Notes under the pieces: model-generated
What the model saw: only the letters and a program-made list of their open reading frames with translations
What the model was told of the DNA's origin: nothing
Database searches by the model: none
Shown here: in pieces, positions 53,179 to 61,089 of the stretch
Numbering within the stretch: the stretch's first letter is position 1
How the letters are laid out: the number at the start of each line of letters is the position of its first letter
Program-made: the position numbers and the translations under genes
NCBI GenBank assembly: GCA_025361565.1
Contig: JANYKN010000116.1
Span: forward strand, 186,001-250,000
Source: Bacteroidota bacterium
GTDB lineage: Bacteria; Bacteroidota; Bacteroidia; Bacteroidales; NBLH01
Direction: 5' to 3'
Length of the DNA: 64,000 bases

Positions 53179-54888
53179 TTACCAAGATCTGGTATATTTT
53201 CTTTTTCTTAAAAAGCTCGCTAATAAACCAAATAAAACGATAATTATTACTGGTAATGCCGTGTTTTCAGCTTTCCAAAATGCTTTTTCTTTAGAAATTT
53301 TTTCTTTACTAAGCAACCTCATTTTAATTTCTCTTAACCGAATACTCATCAAGCCTTCATCGTCACACAAATAATTAATGGCATTGAGCATAAAATCCTT
53401 ATTTCCCTGAAAGGTTTGTTGGGAGTTGACATCAAATCCAATCGGGTAAACTTCACCTTTGGACGAAACTTTATTAACCGGAATATCACCGTCGGATGCA
53501 ATTATCATTTTTGTTGGCTTGCTTGACTTAATTATTTTTTCATTTGTAAGCGCCAAACCTGAAAGTAAACGGTTCTTGAAATTTGATTCAAACTTACCTT
53601 CAAGCAAAACAGCCACAGGGAGTTTTCTGCTTTTGAATTGGGTTTCATCAACTTGTCTCTGAATATTTTCGATAGAAACCTGTGCCGGTGCATATTCAAA
53701 TTTCGATTTATCGGAAGAAGTAAGTAAAATAAGCTTTTTAACTTCAGGTGATGAATCAACCGTATCAAGAGTGGACCCAAATTCCAACCTTAAAAGATTT
53801 AAATATTTATTAATTTCATGCGAATTGTCCGATAAAATTATTGGGAAATATGGCCAGGGTATCAAATCTATTTTTGGCCTTCCATCTGGACCCTGCCTGG
53901 TCATTCCAATTGAGGCACATTGAACGTCCTGCAATAATCCTGGGTTTAATCGTACTCCATAGCGAAACAACTGATCATCAAGATTTAAATCCAAAGGCAT
54001 GGCAACCGTAACAGGCAAATTTCTTAAACTATCCAAATCCATTTTGGCGCCTTCGAGCAACCAAAGCACTTTACCTCCATGCATAATATACTGGTCTATA
54101 ACTAGTTTGTCGTTTTCGTTAAACCTTTGCATTGGTTTGGCAATGATTATGGCGGCAAACTGATCGAGAATTCCAGGTGTACCATTCATGGTTCCCCTTT
54201 GTACTTCATAATATTCCGAAAGAATTGTAGTTATATCCATTACCTGATATTCGTTAAGCTCTCCATGGCCCTCAACAAAAGCAATTTTTTGTTTTTTAGG
54301 AGCACTCAATTTCCGAATGGCATTGGTCAACTCGTATTCCATCGATTGGATTGAATTATTTATATTATCCTCACTATCAGAACGATATCTGGGATCATTT
54401 TTTAATAAATTAACACCTAAATCTTTTCCTTTGTAAACCACAACTACTCCGGGGAAAACCATTTTTGAGCTTGTTTTGCCTTCTTCTGACGTTTCGTTAG
54501 ATTCTATTGGAACTAATCCCTTTTCATATAGTTGTTTATACAATCCAAATCTAACTTTTTTATCGGGATTTTCGCTTGGATTGATAAACCTGAAATTAAT
54601 TTCTTTTTTGCCATGATAGCTGAATTCTTCAAGCAAATCGCTAATTGACCGGCGCATTCTTTTGAATCCAACAGGAAGATCGTCTCCTTCTAGATAAACT
54701 TTAACATATACCTGATCATCTATCTCTGAAAGAAGCCTAATGGTCTGTTTAGAAAGTGTATAGCGCCCTTCTGATGTTAGATCAAGCCTAACAATAAGAA
54801 ACGAAACAATATAATTAAGCAGTAATACAATGATGAATACTGAAATTAGCTGTATGATATTTTGTTTTTTAATTTTTCTTCGATCCAT
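53179..54888 (-). CDS. gldG: Gliding-motility-associated ABC transporter component GldG
   Basis: The 569-residue protein starts with a membrane helix (NIIQLISVFIIVLLLNYIVSFLI) and has a large periplasmic ABC_transp_aux/GldG domain (LTSEGRYTLSKQTIRLLSEID, KQKIAFVEGHGELNEYQVMDI, GGKVLWLLEGAKMDLDSL). A C-terminal membrane helix (VIIIVLFGLLASFLRK) ends the chain. GldG works with GldF and the ATPase GldA in gliding-related transport in Flavobacteriia. It lies 87 bp after gldF on the same strand. gldA is not in the window and is commonly elsewhere. Confidence 0.93.
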   Translation of the reverse strand: MDRRKIKKQNIIQLISVFIIVLLLNYIVSFLIVRLDLTSEGRYTLSKQTIRLLSEIDDQVYVKVYLEGDDLPVGFKRMRRSISDLLEEFSYHGKKEINFRFINPSENPDKKVRFGLYKQLYEKGLVPIESNETSEEGKTSSKMVFPGVVVVYKGKDLGVNLLKNDPRYRSDSEDNINNSIQSMEYELTNAIRKLSAPKKQKIAFVEGHGELNEYQVMDITTILSEYYEVQRGTMNGTPGILDQFAAIIIAKPMQRFNENDKLVIDQYIMHGGKVLWLLEGAKMDLDSLRNLPVTVAMPLDLNLDDQLFRYGVRLNPGLLQDVQCASIGMTRQGPDGRPKIDLIPWPYFPIILSDNSHEINKYLNLLRLEFGSTLDTVDSSPEVKKLILLTSSDKSKFEYAPAQVSIENIQRQVDETQFKSRKLPVAVLLEGKFESNFKNRLLSGLALTNEKIIKSSKPTKMIIASDGDIPVNKVSSKGEVYPIGFDVNSQQTFQGNKDFMLNAINYLCDDEGLMSIRLREIKMRLLSKEKISKEKAFWKAENTALPVIIIVLFGLLASFLRKRKYTRSW

Positions 54889-54975
54889 TTGTTCAATTTA
54901 TTATTGCGGAGTTATCATTTAGAAAGATCCGAATGTTTTCTCTTCAAATTTTAATATACCTTGGTTAGAAAAGGA

Positions 54976-55707
54976 TTACCATTTACGGCTTTCGAGAACA
55001 GTTTTAGTTGTAAATAAAAATAGAATAATAACGCTTATAAAATATACAATATCACGTATGTCAAGCACTCCCCTACTCATTGATTTATAATGCTCATTTA
55101 TTCCTAAATTCAGGATTGTTTCAGATATCCCTTCAAGAAAACTCAAACTGCTGATAGATTCAAAACCTATATAAAAAAAGAAAGATAGTATAACACCTAT
55201 AAGAAATGCAATTATTTGATTTTCAGCAAGTGAAGATGAAAAAAGGCCAATTGCAACATAAATAGCGGCAAGAAAAAACAATCCTATGTATGAACCCCAT
55301 GTACCTCCAACATCTAGGTTACCAACTTCACTACCAAGCAGATAAACTGAAATATAATAAATAAATGTAGGGATAAGTGAAAACAATACCAAAACCAATC
55401 CTGATAAGTATTTTGCCAATATAATCTGTAAATCGGTAAAAGGTTTGGTAAACAACAATTCAATAGTGCCGGATTTTTTTTCGTCAGCAAAAAGCCTCAT
55501 GGTAACTGCCGGAACTAAAAAAAGGAAAACCCATGGAGCTAATATAAAAAGTGGATCAAGAGTGGCGTATCCATTATCGAGAATATTAAATTCGCCAGGA
55601 AAAACCCACAGAAACATTGCTGTTGCCAGCAAAAAAACAACAATTACAATATAACCGATTAGGGAACTAAAAAAGCTACTAATTTCTTTTCGTAATAATT
55701 GGAGCAT
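54976..55707 (-). CDS. gldF: Gliding-motility-associated ABC permease GldF
   Basis: I choose the ATG at 55707 (243 residues, MLQLLRKEISSFF). The frame has an earlier ATG at 55728, but a perfect TAAATTTG -7 element at 55737-55730 would put the transcription start at about 55723, inside that extension. The protein has six membrane helices, among them IGYIVIVVFLLATAMFLWVF, APWVFLFLVPAVTMRLFADE, GLVLVLFSLIPTFIYYISVY and IVYFISVIILFLFTT. It is the ABC-2 type permease of the Gld transporter and pairs with GldG just downstream. It should need the GldA ATPase. Confidence 0.92.
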   Translation of the reverse strand: MLQLLRKEISSFFSSLIGYIVIVVFLLATAMFLWVFPGEFNILDNGYATLDPLFILAPWVFLFLVPAVTMRLFADEKKSGTIELLFTKPFTDLQIILAKYLSGLVLVLFSLIPTFIYYISVYLLGSEVGNLDVGGTWGSYIGLFFLAAIYVAIGLFSSSLAENQIIAFLIGVILSFFFYIGFESISSLSFLEGISETILNLGINEHYKSMSRGVLDIRDIVYFISVIILFLFTTKTVLESRKW

Positions 55708-55729
55708 AATATACAGTTTGATTGACATG

Positions 55730-55737
55730 CAAATTTA
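55730..55737 (-). promoter_or_regulatory. Bacteroidota -7 element of gldF (TAAATTTG)
   Basis: Exact TAnnTTTG match on the minus strand, 22 bp before the ATG at 55707. Because it abuts the alternative ATG at 55728 it decides the gldF start. No clear -33 element. Confidence 0.55.
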
Positions 55738-55803
55738 AACTATTTTTACATCTATTGAAAAAATAGCAGCTAAAAGGAAAAAAAAGGAACTGGAATTATC
55801 AAT

Positions 55804-56772
55804 TCAATTATGCCAATTCAAAATGACACCTACCTTTATTGCCCAAATATCTGTAGAACTATAATAGTTTTGATAGATTCCACCTACAGAGAAGTAACCG
55901 TTTAGGTTTTTAGCATTCATAAAACGCTTGTTATAATGAATACCAACTTCTGTAAAAGGAAATACATTGTCATCCGGGTTGGCAGCATCATTAAAATCGA
56001 TTGAAATTCTTCCACCAATATCTATATAATCGCGGTTTTGTAATAGGCCAAATTTCGCACCCAAATAATATTCAAAAAAAGTGGTTTGACTATATTCTTC
56101 TCTATGCATTCCTGCCCCAAAAATCAATTTTGCATTTTCGTTTGCCTTTAGATTTAATAAAAACAACAAATCCCATGTTTTAAAAGCATCAGGTAAATCC
56201 TGGCTAAATTCGGTAAGTATATTATAACGATAATCAATGAGGAACCACGCTAGATTAGCCCTAATGCCAGGTAAAAAATCGTAATATTTGTAAGTTTTTT
56301 CTTTCGAATACTCAAAACCTAAGGCAAAATTGGCATTCAAGTCCAATGAAAATTCTTTCGGTTCTTTTTTAATATTTAAATTTTGGTTTTCATTGTTTAT
56401 TATGGGATTATCTGTAATCACATTATTCTCGGGATTTTTATATGGTATAACAGCACTATCCGGAGGAATTAGATTTTGATTTTCCTGAACATTATTATTC
56501 ACAACATTATCATTATTGTTTTCAGAATTATTGTGACCGGAAAAAAGACAACCTGTAAAAATATCAAATATTGAACTGAAACACCCGGTAGCTATTTCAC
56601 TTCCAATATCTGAGCTTGAAGAACTACTATTTGATGAGTTGCTGTTTGAATTATTACTCTTGTTCTCGTTCGAATTTTTTTTAATATCCTGAATTTGTGC
56701 ACTTAAAGAAAATTCAAAAAAAAGAAATATAATAATAGCAAATATTGTCGGTAATTGAATTTGGTTTTTCAT
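55804..56772 (-). CDS. Secreted beta-barrel-like protein with Asn/Ser-rich linker (tandem paralogue A)
   Basis: The 322-residue protein has a signal peptide (to about residue 26, FSLSAQ). Residues 31-56 are a low-complexity Asn/Ser tract, then a short cysteine segment (ATGCFSSIFDIFTGC, Cys64 and Cys75) and a second Asn-rich tract to about residue 140. The C-terminal half (about 143-322) is made of alternating aromatic strands (GFEYSKEKTYKYYDFLPGIRANL, LIFGAGMHREEY, VGGIYQNYYSSTDIWAIKVG), consistent with a small outer-membrane barrel. It is a paralogue of the next gene upstream. No family recognised. Confidence 0.65.
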   Translation of the reverse strand: MKNQIQLPTIFAIIIFLFFEFSLSAQIQDIKKNSNENKSNNSNSNSSNSSSSSSDIGSEIATGCFSSIFDIFTGCLFSGHNNSENNNDNVVNNNVQENQNLIPPDSAVIPYKNPENNVITDNPIINNENQNLNIKKEPKEFSLDLNANFALGFEYSKEKTYKYYDFLPGIRANLAWFLIDYRYNILTEFSQDLPDAFKTWDLLFLLNLKANENAKLIFGAGMHREEYSQTTFFEYYLGAKFGLLQNRDYIDIGGRISIDFNDAANPDDNVFPFTEVGIHYNKRFMNAKNLNGYFSVGGIYQNYYSSTDIWAIKVGVILNWHN

Positions 56773-56823
56773 GTTGTTTGTGATTTGAGGTGAATAACTT
56801 GTTTAATAAAAATCAAAACATTA

Positions 56824-57606
56824 TCAATGAAAATTTAATGCAATTCCTCCACGGGCAGCCCAAATATCATGAGAACTATAGTAGTTTTGATACATAGCTC
56901 CCAATGTAATATATGCATAAACATGGCTGAAACTGATTATCCGTGTGTTGTACCTTATTCCTCCTTCAAAAAAAGGAAGTTTAGAAGTTGAATAATCAAA
57001 AACAACACGAGAATCCATATCGATAAAATCATGTTGATTTGGCATACCTATTTTAAATTCAAGATAATTCTCATTGTAATATGAATCGGTAAACGTTTCG
57101 TTGTATATTCCAGAACCAAAGATAATTTTAAAGCTTTCATCAGGTATAATATTCAATAGGAACAAAAGTTCCCACGATTTAAATGAATTGGGAAAATCAT
57201 TGGTATATTCAGTTAACATATTAAACCTGAAATCGGTTGAAAAAATGCCCAGATTTCCTCTTACTTCCGGCAAATAATTAATGTAGTTAAAGACTGTATC
57301 ATGAGCAAAATGGAGTGCATATGCAAATTGTCCATTGATTTCGAAAGATAAAACAGTGGGATCCAAATAGCGCATATTCATGATTTCCTTGTGATGATCA
57401 ATCAAAAAATCAATGAAATAAAATCCGCCATCCCAACAGCAGCTTAATGCAGAACATCCTGCATCAACATCAGAGCCTGAACAACCTGAAAAAATATCAC
57501 CTGCCCCATTGGCAAGATCCTTAATGTCACCAATTTGACTAAATGATTTGCATGGAGTCAATAAACTTAAAAATATAGTAGTAAGTATTAATAATAACTT
57601 CTTCAT
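56824..57606 (-). CDS. Secreted beta-barrel-like protein with Cys-rich N-terminus (tandem paralogue B)
   Basis: The 260-residue protein has a signal peptide (to about residue 24, KSFSQ), then GDIFSGCSGSDVDAGCSALSCCWDGG with Cys42, 51, 56 and 57 in place of the Asn/Ser linker of paralogue A. The rest (about 78-260) is clearly homologous to paralogue A: FINYLPEVRGNLGIFSTDFRFNML, FPNSFKSWELLFLLNI, IIFGSGIYNE and LGAMYQNYYSSHDIWAARGG. It lies 51 bp upstream of paralogue A on the same strand, so both are probably co-transcribed. An outer-membrane barrel is likely. The cysteine cluster could bind metal or form disulfides. Confidence 0.65.
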   Translation of the reverse strand: MKKLLLILTTIFLSLLTPCKSFSQIGDIKDLANGAGDIFSGCSGSDVDAGCSALSCCWDGGFYFIDFLIDHHKEIMNMRYLDPTVLSFEINGQFAYALHFAHDTVFNYINYLPEVRGNLGIFSTDFRFNMLTEYTNDFPNSFKSWELLFLLNIIPDESFKIIFGSGIYNETFTDSYYNENYLEFKIGMPNQHDFIDMDSRVVFDYSTSKLPFFEGGIRYNTRIISFSHVYAYITLGAMYQNYYSSHDIWAARGGIALNFH

Positions 57607-57668
57607 AGTTTATTATTTGATAACAAATAAATAACGAAAAAAAAATTAATTTCCATATCTAATTCTAT

Positions 57669-57676
57669 TAATTTTG
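57669..57676 (+). promoter_or_regulatory. Bacteroidota -7 element (TAATTTTG)
   Basis: Exact TAnnTTTG match 81 bp before the mltG start; -33 element not clear. Confidence 0.4.
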
Positions 57677-57757
57677 CAGCAATTGTCAAATTTGGAATCA
57701 TTGTACATTCAAAACTATTAAAAAGCTTTTAAAAATATAACAACTAAAGTTAAAGAT

Positions 57758-58810
57758 ATGCTATTTAAAAACAAAATCTTTAGAAGTATACTACTTGTGA
57801 TCTTAATCATTATGCTTTTAGCAATTACAGTGGCTTACTTTTTCTATCAGAGAATTTATACCGATAATGTTTCAATTGGCGATGCTAAAGCCTTTTATTT
57901 GTACATTCCTACCAACAGTAAATTTGAAGATGTTGTTGATTCACTTGAAAATAATCATGTTTTAAAGGAAACTGCAAGTTTTATTTGGGTAGCTAACAGA
58001 AAGAAATATGAAAACAAAATTAAGGCAGGAAGATATGAGATTACACCCGGAATGAGTAACAATGAAATTGTTAACATGCTTAGAATTGGAAATCAAAAGC
58101 CCGTAAATTTGACTTTCAATTCAATTCGTACAAAATCTGAATTGGCAAAAAAGATTTCGGACCAATTGGAATTTGACTCATTATCGCTGATTAATTTGTT
58201 AAATGATAGAGTTTATCTTAAAGAATATGGATTTACCCCACAGTCTGTAATTAGTATGTTTATTCCCAATACCTATCAGTTTAACTGGAATAAAACTGCT
58301 GAGGAGTTTTTTGTAAAAATGAATAGTGAATATGAAAAGTTTTGGAACATTAATCGCCTTAAAAAGCTTAAATCATTAAAATTAAGCAAATTAGAAGTAT
58401 CAACACTTGCATCCATTGTTCAAGCTGAACAATCAGTGCGAAATGATGAAAAAGCAAGAGTGGCAGGGCTTTATATAAACCGAATTAAGCAAGGCATGTT
58501 GCTGGAATCGGACCCTACCATTGTTTATGCAATAGGTGATTTTAATATACGCAGGGTGCTTAATCGCGACAAGGAAATTGATTCGCCATACAATACCTAT
58601 AAATATGCGGGACTACCACCAGGGCCTATCAATTTGCCTGAAATTTCATCGATTGATGCCGTTTTAAATTACGAAAAGCATGACTACATTTTTATGTGTG
58701 CCAAAGAAGATTTTTCGGGTTACCATAATTTTTCGACCAACCTAACTCAACATAATATTTATGCAAGGAAATATCAATTGGCTTTGAATAAAAAGGGAAT
58801 AAAAAGGTGA
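57758..58810 (+). CDS. mltG: Endolytic murein transglycosylase MltG (YceG-like)
   Basis: The 350-residue protein has one N-terminal membrane helix (SILLVILIIMLLAITVAYFF) and a periplasmic YceG domain. A LysM-like subdomain lies at about 55-110 (GRYEITPGMSNNEIVNMLR). The catalytic domain shows LASIVQAEQSVRNDEKARVAGLYINR and MLLESDPTIVYAIG and the closing NYEKHDYIFMCAKEDFSGYHNFS. The family motif usually reads IVEKET; here it is IVQAEQ, so the first Glu is Gln while the second is kept. It cuts nascent glycan strands during peptidoglycan synthesis. It is followed after a repeat array by a phosphohexomutase gene. Confidence 0.93.
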   Translation: MLFKNKIFRSILLVILIIMLLAITVAYFFYQRIYTDNVSIGDAKAFYLYIPTNSKFEDVVDSLENNHVLKETASFIWVANRKKYENKIKAGRYEITPGMSNNEIVNMLRIGNQKPVNLTFNSIRTKSELAKKISDQLEFDSLSLINLLNDRVYLKEYGFTPQSVISMFIPNTYQFNWNKTAEEFFVKMNSEYEKFWNINRLKKLKSLKLSKLEVSTLASIVQAEQSVRNDEKARVAGLYINRIKQGMLLESDPTIVYAIGDFNIRRVLNRDKEIDSPYNTYKYAGLPPGPINLPEISSIDAVLNYEKHDYIFMCAKEDFSGYHNFSTNLTQHNIYARKYQLALNKKGIKR

Positions 58811-58855
58811 AATTTTCAAGATAAAAGATGAAAGGAAAAAGATAAAAGTGAAATT

Positions 58856-58970
58856 CAAATAACAAATAACAAATAACAAATAACAAATAACAAATAACAA
58901 ATAACAAATAACAAATAACAAATAACAAATAACAAATAACAAGTAATCAATAATCAATAATCAATAGCAA
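58856..58970. repeat. Heptanucleotide tandem repeat (CAAATAA) array
   Basis: Twelve perfect copies of CAAATAA run from 58856 to 58939, followed by degenerate heptads CAAGTAA, TCAATAA, TCAATAA, TCAATAG and CAAATGA, the last containing the ATG of the next gene at 58971. The array fills most of the 160-bp gap after mltG. Copy number could change by slippage. It contains stop codons on the plus strand and gives a spurious leucine/cysteine-rich ORF on the minus strand. Confidence 0.95.
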
Positions 58971-60323
58971 ATGAAGGCTTTTCACGCATACGACATTAGA
59001 GGAATATACAACCAGGACTTTGATAAAAATGATGTTTACAAAATAGGCTATTTTTTGCCGGGGCTCTTAAAAACCAACCGGGTATTGGTAGGCAGGGATG
59101 TTCGGCTATCATCTCCAGAAGTTTTCGAGTATTTGGCTAAAGGTATAATTGACAGTGGAGCAAATGTTTATGATGTTGGATTATCAACCACTCCTATGAT
59201 TTATTTTGCAACTGCAAAATATGAATTTGATGCTTCTGTAATGATAACAGCATCTCATAATGGAAAGGAATATAATGGATTAAAAGTTTCAACCACAGGT
59301 GCTGCTCCTGTGGGATACGACAATGGTCTAAAAGAGCTTGAAATCCTTATGAATACTGGGAAGATTATTATCACTGAAAAACCAGGTGCAATTATTCCTT
59401 TCAATGCAAAAGATGATTATCTAACTTTTTTAAAAAGCTATTTGCCGGATATTTCAAATCTGAATTTGTCTATTGATTGTTCAAATGGAATGGCCGGCTT
59501 ATTTATTAAAGATATTTTGGGCAATAGACCTCTTTATTTATTTGACGATCTTGATGGCAGTTTTCCTAACCATGCACCAAACCCTTTGGTAATGGATAAC
59601 GTCAAACAATTGCAAAAAGCGGTAATTGACAACAAAAGTGATATTGGAGTTATTTTCGATGGTGATGCTGATAGAGTAATGTTTGTTGATGAAAACGGTA
59701 AATTTATTCCTCCGGATTTGATGATTGCATTGATGGCACCTCATTTTCTTAAAAATAATAAATCGCAAAAACCTTTGGTAATCCACGATATCAGAACATC
59801 AAAATCAGTAATAGAATATATTGAAAATTTAGGTGGAATCCCTTATATGTGGAAGGTGGGCCGTGCTTATGCTGCAATTAAGCTTAAAGAAATAGATGGC
59901 CTTTTTGGAGGTGAACTAGCTGGACATTATTACTTTAAGGATTTTTATTTTTCCGATTCTGGTATTCTGGCTTGTCTGATTATTCTTGAAATATTAAGCA
60001 AACTCAAAGCTGAGGGCAAAAAAATTTCGGAACAGATACAATCAATTGTTAAATACAGCAATTCAGGTGAAATCAATTTTACTATCGAAAAAAAGATGGA
60101 AGCTATGCTTCGATTAAAAGAATATTTTACAGAAAATGATCAAGTACTTCATTTTTATGATTTTGATGGTTACCGAATCGAGTTCGCCGATTGGTGGTTT
60201 AACATTAGACCCTCAAATACAGAACCTTATTTGAGGTTGTTGGTTGAGGCAAAGACAGATGAGATGCTGGCAGAAAAATTAATCACGATAAAAAAGATAT
60301 TAGGCGATTTTATCCTGAAATAA
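58971..60323 (+). CDS. Phosphomannomutase/phosphoglucomutase
   Basis: The 450-residue alpha-D-phosphohexomutase converts hexose-6-phosphate and hexose-1-phosphate for nucleotide-sugar synthesis. The phosphoserine loop is TASHNGKEYNGLK (Ser95; Gly replaces the common Pro). The metal loop is IFDGDADRVMFVD, the sugar-specificity loop GGELAGHYYFKD, and the phosphate-binding loop RPSNTEPYLRLL. The GELAGHYYF sequence resembles the PMM/PGM type. The N-terminus AFHAYDIRGIYN fits the start chosen, which directly follows the heptad array. It ends at a non-T-tract hairpin near 60402-60429. Confidence 0.93.
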   Translation: MKAFHAYDIRGIYNQDFDKNDVYKIGYFLPGLLKTNRVLVGRDVRLSSPEVFEYLAKGIIDSGANVYDVGLSTTPMIYFATAKYEFDASVMITASHNGKEYNGLKVSTTGAAPVGYDNGLKELEILMNTGKIIITEKPGAIIPFNAKDDYLTFLKSYLPDISNLNLSIDCSNGMAGLFIKDILGNRPLYLFDDLDGSFPNHAPNPLVMDNVKQLQKAVIDNKSDIGVIFDGDADRVMFVDENGKFIPPDLMIALMAPHFLKNNKSQKPLVIHDIRTSKSVIEYIENLGGIPYMWKVGRAYAAIKLKEIDGLFGGELAGHYYFKDFYFSDSGILACLIILEILSKLKAEGKKISEQIQSIVKYSNSGEINFTIEKKMEAMLRLKEYFTENDQVLHFYDFDGYRIEFADWWFNIRPSNTEPYLRLLVEAKTDEMLAEKLITIKKILGDFILK

Positions 60324-60401
60324 ATTATCAAACCAAATTATTACCCGTTTAATATTATATAAAAAGTCTAGAACCAAATTAACTTGTCGCAATTAATCGT
60401 C

Positions 60402-60429
60402 AAGCCATTGAACAATATTTCAATGGCTT
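60402..60429. repeat. Hairpin between convergent genes
   Basis: AAGCCATTGA (60402-60411) pairs with TCAATGGCTT (60420-60429). It lies between the phosphohexomutase and the small convergent gene, but no T-tract follows on either strand, so terminator function is uncertain. Confidence 0.5.
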
Positions 60430-60438
60430 AGCAACTCA

Positions 60439-60810
60439 TTAGGACAGTTTATTGTTTAAATCTTTTTTAAATTTGGCAGTAATATTAAAAGCATGGGTAA
60501 TAACTCCTTTATCTTTGGTCACATTTAAAAAAGGACCAAAAAGAAAGGTATATGGCAGATTAATTCCTTCAATAAATTCATTTAAATCATTGATATCTTC
60601 TTTGCTATTGAACATACATTTAATTTTTTCCTCGTAACCTGTGATGGTTTCATCCAAAGGCCCATAAGTCATGATTGTAACAGAAAGACTTTTATCTTTA
60701 AGGTATCCATATTTCACCAAAGTCTTTTCACGATTTATTTTTATTTTGCCAATGTATTCGGCTAAATTATCCTTGTTTTCGAGAAAAAAACGGACAGCAG
60801 AATTTTCCAT
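60439..60810 (-). CDS. Hypothetical protein, 123 residues
   Basis: The protein lacks a signal peptide and membrane helices. It is a single mixed alpha/beta domain: MENSAVRFFLENKDNLAEYIGKI, then KSLSVTIMTYGPLDETITGYEEKIKCMFN, then YTFLFGPFLNVTKDKGVITHAFNITAKF. The pattern of helix, two strands, helix, two strands might be a ferredoxin-like or similar small fold, but I do not recognise a family. It is convergent with the phosphohexomutase and has a promoter region facing the RNB gene. Codon use is like its neighbours. Confidence 0.55.
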   Translation of the reverse strand: MENSAVRFFLENKDNLAEYIGKIKINREKTLVKYGYLKDKSLSVTIMTYGPLDETITGYEEKIKCMFNSKEDINDLNEFIEGINLPYTFLFGPFLNVTKDKGVITHAFNITAKFKKDLNNKLS

Positions 60811-61089
60811 AATGTATTTTTATTAAAATTTTCAAAAGTATAAATAAATCCAGTAAAATATATAATAGAATTAAAAAGGTGCATAAACCCGTATACTCCT
60901 ATTAAGACGAGAACTTACAAAAAAGTTTCCCCAAAAAAACTTTATTGCCATTGAGGGCTTCACCGTATATATCTGACCACTTCGTAGTTATTTATTCGAC
61001 CCTTAATCCAAATTATTAGATGGATTTTATTATCGATTTTATTTTTATCTTAGGCTTTTAAAACACACCACCATAAAATAAAGGCTACC

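Noticed and set aside
58692-58957. Minus-strand ORFs rich in Leu, Cys, Phe and Tyr (two frames)
   Set aside because: They arise from translating the heptanucleotide repeat array at 58856-58970, which has no stop on that strand; they overlap mltG and have no protein-like composition.
58692-58970. Possible phase-variable ORF on the plus strand in the repeat array
   Set aside because: Each heptad contains TAA so every frame is stopped; the array can only influence spacing.
60880-60990. Possible RNA hairpin in the gap before the RNB gene (AAAGTTT/AAACTTT)
   Set aside because: Only a short AT-rich stem without T-tract or conserved structure.
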